Shown piece by piece: positions 56,677 to 64,000 of a stretch of 64,000 bases of DNA; within the stretch, counting starts at the first letter, position 1, and the number at the start of each line of letters is the position of its first letter. The DNA comes from Clostridium sp. Marseille-Q2269 (GTDB lineage: Bacteria; Bacillota; Clostridia; Clostridiales; Clostridiaceae). Location of the stretch: assembly GCF_943736985.1 (NCBI RefSeq), contig NZ_CALSFS010000005.1, positions 1-64,000 on the forward strand, written 5' to 3'. The position numbers and the translations under genes are program-made. The notes under the pieces are model-generated. The model was not told where the DNA came from. It saw only the letters and a program-made list of their open reading frames with translations, and did no database searches.

Positions 56677-58533
56677 TTATTTTCTCCTTATATATGTCGG
56701 TACTTTCTTTTCCATCAACGTAAATATTTCTTCTTTATTATTATAAACAACTTTCTTAAATTCTTCTATGGATTTTTCTACGAAATCTATATTATTTTCC
56801 ATAGGCTTTTCTACAAATATCTTATTGTGTCCTGTAGATGTCAACGCTATTTCATCCATTAATAGTTCTTCATATAATTTTTCCCCAGGTCTTAATCCTG
56901 TATACTCAATTTTAATATCTTCTTCTGGCTTGTAACCAGATAAAGTTATTAAATCTTTAGCTAAATCTACAATTTTAACTGGCTTTCCCATATCCAAAAC
57001 AAATATTTCTCCGCCTTTTGCCATAGCTCCTGCTTGTATAACTAATTGAGCTGCTTCAGGTATAGTCATAAAATACCTGTTTATCTCTGGATGAGTTACA
57101 GTAACAGGTCCTCCATGGGATATTTGTTTTTTAAATAATGGAATAACAGATCCATTACTCCCTAAAACATTTCCAAATCTAACTGCTACAAACTCTGTTT
57201 TACTTATTTCATTAAAGGCTTGAATCATTATTTCACAAAATCTTTTTGTAGCTCCCATTATATTAGTTGGATTAACAGCTTTATCTGTACTTATTTGTAC
57301 GAAACGCTCAACTCCAAATTCATGAGCACATTTTATTAAGTTGTAAGTACCTACTACATTATTTTTAATTGCTTCTGCTGGGTTTTCTTCCATTAATGGA
57401 ACATGTTTGTGAGCTGCTGCATGAAATACTACATTAGGCTTATATAATGAAAATACATCCTTCAATCTCTCTTTATCCCTTATAGAAGCTATTATAACAG
57501 TTTTATCTAGCTCTGGGTACTCGTAATTTAATTCCATTTGAACATCATAAGCATTATTTTCATATATGTCTAATATCAATAGTTTTTTAGGTGAAAATTT
57601 AACTACCTGCCTACAAATTTCTGATCCAATAGATCCCCCTCCACCTGTAACTAAAACTACTTTATCCTTTATATATTTATTTATTCCACTATTGTCTAGT
57701 TTAACTTCCTCTCTTCCAAGCAAATCCTCAATGCTTACATCTCTTAATTTACTCATATTAAATTTACCTTGTATTATTTTATCCATACTTGGTAAAGTTT
57801 TTAATTTGCAACTAGTTTCTTTACAGATAGATACTATATCACTTTTAATTGGAGGTGATGCAGACGGAATAGCTAATATTATTTCATCTATTTTCTTATT
57901 ATTAACAATACTTATAATACTTTCTCTTCCACCTAAAACGGGTATACCATTTATTCTTTTGCCCATTTTTTCCATATCATCATCTATAAGTCCCATAACA
58001 TTATAATTTAATTCTTTATTTCTCTTTATTTCTTTTATAATAAGAGCTGCCGCATCTCCTGCCCCTATTATGAGCAGTTTCTTCTCTTTAGAGTCACAAT
58101 TATACTTACCTTTATTGCCTTCTTTATCCTCTATAACCCTATATATAAATCTTGTGCCACCTAAACATACTATGGATAATATCCAAAATATTATATGTAC
58201 AGTAAATGGGAATCTATAATAATTACTTTCAAAAATTTTATAATTTACAAAAAAGCTATAAATTACAAATATAATATTAGATATAGAAACTGAATAGACT
58301 ATAGACATAAGCTCCTCTACAGAAGCATACTTCCATATGCTACTATACAGATTAAATATTTTATTAAAAAATAACGTTATTATTATAACTGGGATTACTG
58401 ATAATTTAAAAAACACCATATATTTTTTAAATTCTGAAGCCATACCAAAATCAAATCTAAGTAAAATTGCTAAATATAATGATAAAATTATTAATAATAT
58501 ATCATAAAAAATCATCTTTTTATCCTTTTTCAC
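56677..58533 (-). CDS. membrane UDP-GlcNAc 4,6-dehydratase-like protein (WbpM/CapD type)
   Basis: A 618-residue enzyme with four N-terminal transmembrane helices (about 8-120), a CoA-binding/Rossmann region (IIGAGDAAALIIKE), and a C-terminal SDR domain (TGGGGSIGSEICRQ; catalytic M-x3-K in NIMGATKR instead of the usual Y-x3-K, as in the WbpM group). It makes a 4-keto-6-deoxy sugar, probably the first-sugar precursor. GTG start with AAGGAAG. Upstream is a 194-bp spacer with a terminator. Confidence 0.9.
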   Translation of the reverse strand: MKKDKKMIFYDILLIILSLYLAILLRFDFGMASEFKKYMVFFKLSVIPVIIITLFFNKIFNLYSSIWKYASVEELMSIVYSVSISNIIFVIYSFFVNYKIFESNYYRFPFTVHIIFWILSIVCLGGTRFIYRVIEDKEGNKGKYNCDSKEKKLLIIGAGDAAALIIKEIKRNKELNYNVMGLIDDDMEKMGKRINGIPVLGGRESIISIVNNKKIDEIILAIPSASPPIKSDIVSICKETSCKLKTLPSMDKIIQGKFNMSKLRDVSIEDLLGREEVKLDNSGINKYIKDKVVLVTGGGGSIGSEICRQVVKFSPKKLLILDIYENNAYDVQMELNYEYPELDKTVIIASIRDKERLKDVFSLYKPNVVFHAAAHKHVPLMEENPAEAIKNNVVGTYNLIKCAHEFGVERFVQISTDKAVNPTNIMGATKRFCEIMIQAFNEISKTEFVAVRFGNVLGSNGSVIPLFKKQISHGGPVTVTHPEINRYFMTIPEAAQLVIQAGAMAKGGEIFVLDMGKPVKIVDLAKDLITLSGYKPEEDIKIEYTGLRPGEKLYEELLMDEIALTSTGHNKIFVEKPMENNIDFVEKSIEEFKKVVYNNKEEIFTLMEKKVPTYIRRK

Positions 58534-58678
58534 ACAATCACTTCCTTACTAAACATAAACTCTACTTATTAATTTTACATCATTGATAAAATTATTCAAC
58601 AATTTTTTGCAATATCTTTATTTTATCACATATACAATAAATAAAAAATATAGCTTTAATTTTATAAATAATACAGAT

Positions 58679-58714
58679 AAAAACCGTTAATACAATATTA
58701 TATCAACGGTTTTC
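58679..58714 (-). terminator. terminator after modular amidase gene
   Basis: AAAACCGTT / AACGGTTTT, 9-bp stem, 16-nt loop, T-run on minus. Confidence 0.8.
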
Positions 58715-58727
58715 ATTAATTTTTATA

Positions 58728-61700
58728 TTACATACTAAACAATTTTGTTACTGCATTGTAAAGTTTTTGAGCTATTTGATTTTGATAAGAATCACTATTC
58801 AATTTTCTAACCTCTGCATCATTAGATACAAATCCACATTCTACAAGTACAGAAGGCATCTTGGTGTTTTTTGTAACATATAGATTATGATCCTTTATTC
58901 CTCTATTTGTTGACCCTAAAGAAGATAATTCATTGACTATAAGTTGTGATAATACTTTACTCTTTAATGCTGCATCACAAGGAGTTCTATCATAATATGT
59001 ATAGCCATATTCGCTTTGTTCTTCGTATACTCCTGAATTATCTAACCCTGGTCTATAACTACTATAGTGTCCTCCATGACCTTGAGCCGATGGTGACGCT
59101 GAATCAGCATGTATACTTAAGAATAAATCTGCATTTATTGAATTAGCTACATTCACCCTATCCTCTAAATTCTGTGCTACTGATGGATAATTATAAAGAT
59201 CTATTTTATCTCTAGTATATATAACATTATATCCTTGAGCCTTAAGCATATTACCAAGCTTTAAAGTAATCTTTTGAACTATATCTGCTTCATGTATATT
59301 TCCAGTTGCTCTAGAAGATACTGCTCCTGAATCTTTACCGCCATGACCTGCATCTAAAACTATAGTTTTTATTAACTCATCCACACATTTAAAATTAATA
59401 GTTTTATAATCATCATATTTTCCTAACCCTTGCTGATTAGCTATTTTACCTTCTGTTCCATATCTTTTAACCCAAACAGATACTCTATATTCACCTGGTT
59501 TATATTTAAAATTTGGAGTTACATTATGTACTATATCTCCTTTTATGGGTTCGCCATAATTCTGAATCACCTCCCATTTATTGGTACCAACATAGTTAAT
59601 TAATACCTTATATTGAACTAAAGATCCATCACTTGCAGAAATAAAATAATTTTGCATATTAGAAGTATTTAGTATTGATTTTTGTAGATTCAAGGATGAT
59701 ATCTTCAAAGGCTGATAAACATTAAAACTAATTGTAGCATAATTATCATACTTTCCCAATCCTTCTGCGTTAGTTATCTTACCTTCTGTACCAGCTTTCT
59801 TTATCCATACAGATATTCTATAAGTACCTTTTGAATAATTAATATTGGGATTTATTATATATTCTTCATTTCCATTAATAACTTGTCCATAATCTTTTAT
59901 CACTTTCCATTGTGTTGATCTTGGTTCTTGCATAAGCACCTTGTATTGAACTTTATTGGTTGTATTACTTATAGCCCTTATTTCTTGTTTCTGTGAAGTT
60001 TCAATAAAATCATTTTTTTTCTTAATACAAGTTATTTTTAAATCTTTTACATTAACATAAGTAGTTGAATATGCATCATAACTTCCTAAATCTGTTTTTA
60101 TATTCCCTTCTGTTCCTTTCTTTCTTACCCATACAGATATTCTATATTTACCTTCTGGATACTTTTTATTTAAGATTATTGTTTTTTCACTATCTCCTCT
60201 ACACACATTTTGTGAATAATCTGCAGCTACTTCCCATATTCCTTTATCTTCTAGATATATATATGCCTTATATTCAACATCTCCATTATAATTACTTTTT
60301 ACTTTTAAACTTATATTTTCTCCATCTAATATAGTATTATTAACTGGATTTAAGTAAGTTATTTTTATTTTTTCTGTATTTATATCTACATTAACATAAG
60401 TAGTCGAATATGCATCATAACTTCCTAAATCTGTTTTTATATTCCCTTCTGTTCCTTTCTTTCTTACCCATACAGATATTCTATATTTACCTTCTGGATA
60501 CTTTTTATTTAAGATTATTGTTTTCTCACTATCTCCTCTACACACATTTTGTGAATAATCTGCAGCTACTTCCCATATTCCTTTATCTTCTAGATATATA
60601 TATGCCTTATATTCAACATCTCCATTATAATTACTTTTTACTTTTAAACTTATATTTTCTCCATCTAATATAGTATTATTAACTGGATTTAAGTAAGTTA
60701 TTTTTATTTTTTCTGTATTTTTTTCTACATTAACATAAGTAGTCGAATATGCATCATAACTTCCTAAATCTGTTTTTATATTCCCTTCTGTTCCTTTCTT
60801 TCTTACCCATACAGATATTCTATATTTACCTTCTGGATACTTTTTATTTAAGATTATTGTTTTCTCACTATCTCCTCTACACACATTTTGTGAATAATCT
60901 GCAGCTACTTCCCATATTCCTTTATCTTCTAGATATATATATGCCTTATATTCAACATCTCCATTATAATTACTTTTTACTTTTAAACTTATATTTTCTC
61001 CATCTAATATAGTATCATTAACTGGATTTAAGTAAGTTATTTTAGGATTTGTAATATCTCCTGACGTTTCTGGATAATCAACTATTTTTTTTGCCACTTC
61101 CATCATAGCAATTATACTTTTACCATAGTTTCTATCTGCAGCCCAACCTTTGTCTGGATGTTGAGGATTTTCTCCAATACCTAACCACTCAACATAAGGA
61201 CTTATGCCTCTTTCAACATATGTAAATCTAGGATCTACGCATGGGTTCTTTAACGCTTCAGTACTACAATATGCTTTTAAATGTTGTATAACCGCTCTTA
61301 CTCCAGTTCTTACATCGTTAAAATGAGCTCCTTGTACTCCTCCGCCTGTGGCACCAATACCTGCAAAATTATTTTGTTTTTCCTTTACATCTCCTGTAAA
61401 TTTTAAAAAGTTTGTTTCCTTCATCATTTGTATAAAAGCCACATCTGCCCTTATTCCTTCTGTAGCGGCTTCCTGCCAGACTATAGAAATAAAATCTTTT
61501 ACAGATTGATCACTTTTTAGGCTATTTTTAGTCTTAAAATAATTAAATGCCTGTTGTTGTGTTAATTTAGCTTGTCCCATTATTTTTGTAGTTCCACTTG
61601 CTTGTACTTTAATTGGTAATAAAGTTGCACCAATAAAAAATAACATGATAAAATTTATAATTATTTTTTTTACCCCACTATATGCCATATTATTCCTCCT

Positions 61701-61733
61701 TTCCTTATAATAGAATTTTTGACTTTTATTCAT
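58728..61733 (-). CDS. modular secreted peptidoglycan hydrolase (glucosaminidase-like + amidase_3)
   Basis: A 1001-residue exported wall enzyme. Signal peptide about 20-46 (cut near VQASG); a glucosaminidase-like domain at about 50-210 (AFIQMMKETNFLKF, NNFAGIGATGGG); five Y_Y_Y/triple-tyrosine-like beta modules of about 113 residues, three nearly identical and two diverged; C-terminal N-acetylmuramoyl-L-alanine amidase with LDAGHGGKDSGA, IHEADIV, SIHADSAS and VLVECGF as zinc/catalytic residues. Two starts each have a near-ideal ribosome-binding site: ATG 61733 (AGGAGGTG) and in-frame ATG 61688 (AGGAGG; 986 aa). Confidence 0.92.
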   Translation of the reverse strand: MNKSQKFYYKERRNNMAYSGVKKIIINFIMLFFIGATLLPIKVQASGTTKIMGQAKLTQQQAFNYFKTKNSLKSDQSVKDFISIVWQEAATEGIRADVAFIQMMKETNFLKFTGDVKEKQNNFAGIGATGGGVQGAHFNDVRTGVRAVIQHLKAYCSTEALKNPCVDPRFTYVERGISPYVEWLGIGENPQHPDKGWAADRNYGKSIIAMMEVAKKIVDYPETSGDITNPKITYLNPVNDTILDGENISLKVKSNYNGDVEYKAYIYLEDKGIWEVAADYSQNVCRGDSEKTIILNKKYPEGKYRISVWVRKKGTEGNIKTDLGSYDAYSTTYVNVEKNTEKIKITYLNPVNNTILDGENISLKVKSNYNGDVEYKAYIYLEDKGIWEVAADYSQNVCRGDSEKTIILNKKYPEGKYRISVWVRKKGTEGNIKTDLGSYDAYSTTYVNVDINTEKIKITYLNPVNNTILDGENISLKVKSNYNGDVEYKAYIYLEDKGIWEVAADYSQNVCRGDSEKTIILNKKYPEGKYRISVWVRKKGTEGNIKTDLGSYDAYSTTYVNVKDLKITCIKKKNDFIETSQKQEIRAISNTTNKVQYKVLMQEPRSTQWKVIKDYGQVINGNEEYIINPNINYSKGTYRISVWIKKAGTEGKITNAEGLGKYDNYATISFNVYQPLKISSLNLQKSILNTSNMQNYFISASDGSLVQYKVLINYVGTNKWEVIQNYGEPIKGDIVHNVTPNFKYKPGEYRVSVWVKRYGTEGKIANQQGLGKYDDYKTINFKCVDELIKTIVLDAGHGGKDSGAVSSRATGNIHEADIVQKITLKLGNMLKAQGYNVIYTRDKIDLYNYPSVAQNLEDRVNVANSINADLFLSIHADSASPSAQGHGGHYSSYRPGLDNSGVYEEQSEYGYTYYDRTPCDAALKSKVLSQLIVNELSSLGSTNRGIKDHNLYVTKNTKMPSVLVECGFVSNDAEVRKLNSDSYQNQIAQKLYNAVTKLFSM
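60049..61041 (-). repeat. three tandem 339-bp near-identical repeats inside the amidase gene
   Basis: Unit boundaries at 60049, 60388 and 60727 (each starting ACATTAACATAAGTAGT on plus), exactly 339 bp apart, so 113 codons and in frame. Copies differ by only a handful of bases, most near the 3' ends (YVNVEKN versus YVNVDIN). Two further diverged modules lie beyond. Recent duplication or gene conversion; copy number may vary between strains. Confidence 0.95.
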
Positions 61734-61734
61734 A

Positions 61735-61755
61735 AATTCACCTCCTTTGTGAATT
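61735..61755 (-). promoter_or_regulatory. Shine-Dalgarno in a hairpin loop before the amidase gene
   Basis: On minus AATTCAC-AAAGGAG-GTGAATT: a perfect 7-bp stem whose loop presents AAAGGAG, just before ATG 61733. An extended -10 TGATATAAT lies at about 61756-61764, so the hairpin would sit at the mRNA 5' end. Confidence 0.6.
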
Positions 61756-61902
61756 ATTATATCATAGCTTTCAATATTATAGTCTTTTCAACATAAAAAG
61801 TTTATTAATTAGATACAATTATTGATTTATTATATTGTTTAAAACAAATATAACATTAAATTTATTATCGTACTATGTAGAATATATTTTATATAGTAAA
61901 TA

Positions 61903-61930
61903 AAGAAGATGGCTTTTAGCCACCTTCTTA
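61903..61930 (-). terminator. galU terminator
   Basis: AAGAAGATGGCT / AGCCACCTTCTT (one G-U), 4-nt loop; the arm overlaps the galU stop codon. The rest of 61756-61902 is AT-rich and holds the amidase promoter. Confidence 0.75.
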
Positions 61931-62824
61931 TATTTCTTTAAATAATTCATTAAATTCCTTATTATTTTTTAATTTCTGTAAATACTCAACAAAATTTGTA
62001 TTTAGCCCTTCTCTCCTTAGTGCATATTCTACAGTTGCTTCTAAAAATCCCAATTTATCACCAACATCATATCTTCTACCTTGAAAATTATAAGCATACA
62101 TTGCTTCTTTATTAATTAAGGTTTTTAATGCATCTGTAAGCTGTATTTCTCCACCTTTCCCTGGTTTTGTATTCTCTAATATATTAAATATAGCAGGACT
62201 TATAATATATCTTCCTAATATAGCCATATTAGATGGTGCTTCTTCTTTAGGTGGTTTTTCTACTAAATCTTTTATTTTGTATACTCTATCTTCTATAAAC
62301 ATTCCTTTTACAATACCATATTTATCTACATCTTGTTCCGGTACTTCTTGGACACCAACTATTGTTGTTTGATATTCATTATAGCATTTTATAAGTTGTT
62401 TTAAACATGGTTCTTTACTATAAACCACATCGTCTCCAAGCATTACTGCAAAGGGTTCATTCCCAACAAAAGTTTTGGCACAACTTATGGCATGCCCTAA
62501 TCCTTTAGGTTCCTTTTGTCTTATATAATATATTTCAGCCATATTAGATATATCCTTAACCATAGAAAGCATTTCAGATCTATCTTTTTCTTCTAATTCT
62601 TTTTCTAATTCTACAGACTTATCAAAATGATCCTCTATAGCTCTTTTATTTCTGCCTGTTATTATTAATATTTGCTCTATACCTGATTTTACAGCTTCCT
62701 CTATTATATATTGTATAGTTGGTTTATCAACTATTGGTAGCATTTCTTTTGGTTGAGCTTTAGTTGCAGGTAAAAATCTTGTTCCCAACCCTGCTGCAGG
62801 AATTATAGCCTTTTTAACTTTCAT
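61928..62824 (-). CDS. galU: UTP-glucose-1-phosphate uridylyltransferase
   Basis: Makes UDP-glucose for glycan synthesis. 298 residues, with nucleotidyl motif AAGLGTRFLPATKAQPKE, the VLGDD-like VMLGDDVVY, and VEKPP (sugar site). ATG follows AAAGGGG. Lies 39 bp after the TPR-protein gene and ends in its own terminator before the amidase gene, so it may be a separate unit feeding the polysaccharide locus. Confidence 0.95.
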   Translation of the reverse strand: MKVKKAIIPAAGLGTRFLPATKAQPKEMLPIVDKPTIQYIIEEAVKSGIEQILIITGRNKRAIEDHFDKSVELEKELEEKDRSEMLSMVKDISNMAEIYYIRQKEPKGLGHAISCAKTFVGNEPFAVMLGDDVVYSKEPCLKQLIKCYNEYQTTIVGVQEVPEQDVDKYGIVKGMFIEDRVYKIKDLVEKPPKEEAPSNMAILGRYIISPAIFNILENTKPGKGGEIQLTDALKTLINKEAMYAYNFQGRRYDVGDKLGFLEATVEYALRREGLNTNFVEYLQKLKNNKEFNELFKEI

Positions 62825-62863
62825 ATGTATTCCCCTTTCTTTAAATAAATATAGTATTAAAAC

Positions 62864-63940
62864 TTATTCATGTTTTGATAAATATTTTTCGATATCTTTT
62901 AGTATTTCATCTTCTGGATCAATCTTCTTAGCAATATCTATATGATTTTGAGCTTGCTTTAGATCTCCTTTATTTAAATAACACATTATAAGATTAGTAC
63001 ATATTTCTATAGATTTTTCCACCTCAAAAGCTTTTCTTAAATATTTTATAGCAACATCATAATTTTCTAAAGCCGCATAATTTATTGCCAATTCATTTAC
63101 TGCATCAATTAACCCATTATCTATTTCTAATGCCTTATTTAAATAGTATATAGCCTTATCATAATTTTCCATCATCCTATAAGCTACAGCTATATAGTAA
63201 TATATTGTAGGATTATCCTCTAGCTTATTCATAATTGGTATTAATTTTTTTAAGGCTTCCTTAGGATCTTTACCTACTAATTCTTTTCCTTCTTCAAAAT
63301 CTAATATATCCTTTAATGAATTTTTATACTCTATAACATCTGTAGTTTGCTCTCCACCCATTGATATATATTTATCTAATGCATTCCATGCTAGTTTAAA
63401 ATCATTATCTTCTTTTCTTATTATAGACTCATATAAATATGGCTTTTCATAATTTTTTATTTTTTTAGCTTTTTCTATGATATTAAGTTCTTCTTCTTTA
63501 TACATTTTATCTTTTTGTCTTAAATTTTCTAATATTAATATTAACTTATTATAGATATCTTTACTTTCTTCTAATAATAATAAACCTTTTAATAATATAT
63601 AAGCATCCTCATAATTTTCTCTCTTTACTTCTTCAAATATTCTCCCCTTAATATATTCCTGACTTTTGGGTATATTATCCAACATATCTTTATATTCACT
63701 ATTAAATCTGAAGTTTTTATCTGACCCTAATACATAAAACATTCCCTCTACAAAAAATATAATAGGTATATTATCAAGATTATCACCTTGTTTTATTTCT
63801 TCTATTAAATTTTTAGATTTCAAAGGTACATATATATTTTGATCCACATGTACTTTAAATACTTCTAATATCTTTTCTTTTTTTATTTCTAAAAACAACA
63901 TTTTAGATAGCTTTTCAGCAAAATATGATTTTATTTCCAT
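62864..63940 (-). CDS. tetratricopeptide-repeat protein
   Basis: A 358-residue cytoplasmic protein with at least three C-terminal TPR units (about 245-345: YYYIAVAYRMMENYDKAIYYLNKALEID, then AINYAALENYDVAIKYLRKAF and CYLNKGDLKQAQNHIDIAKKIDP). The N-terminal ~230 residues are charged and helical with no family I recognise. Likely a scaffold. AGGTGATATAG before the ATG. Cotranscribed with galU by proximity. Confidence 0.8.
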   Translation of the reverse strand: MEIKSYFAEKLSKMLFLEIKKEKILEVFKVHVDQNIYVPLKSKNLIEEIKQGDNLDNIPIIFFVEGMFYVLGSDKNFRFNSEYKDMLDNIPKSQEYIKGRIFEEVKRENYEDAYILLKGLLLLEESKDIYNKLILILENLRQKDKMYKEEELNIIEKAKKIKNYEKPYLYESIIRKEDNDFKLAWNALDKYISMGGEQTTDVIEYKNSLKDILDFEEGKELVGKDPKEALKKLIPIMNKLEDNPTIYYYIAVAYRMMENYDKAIYYLNKALEIDNGLIDAVNELAINYAALENYDVAIKYLRKAFEVEKSIEICTNLIMCYLNKGDLKQAQNHIDIAKKIDPEDEILKDIEKYLSKHE

Positions 63941-64000
63941 CTATATCACCTACATCACATATATTATATTCATATTAATTCTATAATAATATACATAATT

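Noticed and set aside
60065-61012. Three near-identical small plus-strand frames at 339-bp spacing
   Set aside because: They are antisense to the three repeated modules of the amidase gene and are not separate genes. The array is not CRISPR: units are far too long and there are no spacers.

Overview
The window is low-GC, AT-rich DNA (no exact GC value was computed) with strong Shine-Dalgarno sites, frequent GTG/TTG starts, and sporulation genes of the sigma-F and SpoVA type. It also carries the SCIFF peptide with its radical-SAM maturase and several Fe-S or anaerobic proteins (HemZ, rubredoxin). Together these point to an anaerobic spore-forming Clostridium (sensu stricto). The species cannot be fixed from sequence reading alone. 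Nearly all genes lie on the minus strand. Only ymaF, hpt, a class A PBP and a pdaA-like gene are on plus.

Region 1 (1-28 kb, minus strand) is conserved core. In transcription order it runs: hflX with a JAMM-domain N-terminus; rubredoxin; a small zinc-ribbon protein; a nucleotidyltransferase; a MocR-type regulator; a HEAT-repeat protein; yigZ and yebC; then the bofC-like/ruvA/ruvB/queA/tgt/yajC block, with the order known from Bacillus; a TIGR04086-type membrane protein; scfA-scfB (ribosomal peptide and maturase); secD-secF; a degenerate RecJ-like protein; apt-relA-dtd; an MBL hydrolase; and hemZ-hisS-aspS. The first ~60 bases may be one end of a structured RNA, possibly 6S RNA.

Region 2 (27.6-39 kb) is a sporulation and cell-wall island: ymaF, hpt, yunB, a class A PBP, spoVAC-D-E, spoIIAA-spoIIAB-sigF behind a near-perfect sigma-H promoter, a pdaA-like cortex deacetylase and, between spoIIA and pdaA, an orphan adenine methyltransferase. 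The methyltransferase closely resembles CamA, the sporulation-linked epigenetic methyltransferase of Clostridioides difficile, and has the same length (577 aa) once its start is corrected. This is the most interesting single observation here.

Region 3 (39-64 kb, minus strand) is a surface-polysaccharide locus. In transcription order it holds a TPR protein, galU, a very large modular amidase with three near-identical 339-bp repeats, a WbpM-type 4,6-dehydratase, and WbpA/WbpB/WbpD-like genes for a diacetamido-uronic acid sugar, with no WbpE aminotransferase in the window. It continues with several glycosyltransferases, two Wzy-like polymerases/ligases, MurJ- and Wzx-like flippases, an orphan membrane-anchored solute-binding protein, an initiating sugar-phosphate transferase and a WecG/TagA transferase. 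A MITE-like inverted-repeat element follows the locus. Several start codons were moved downstream because the longest open frame begins inside or before the ribosome-binding site; each case is stated.
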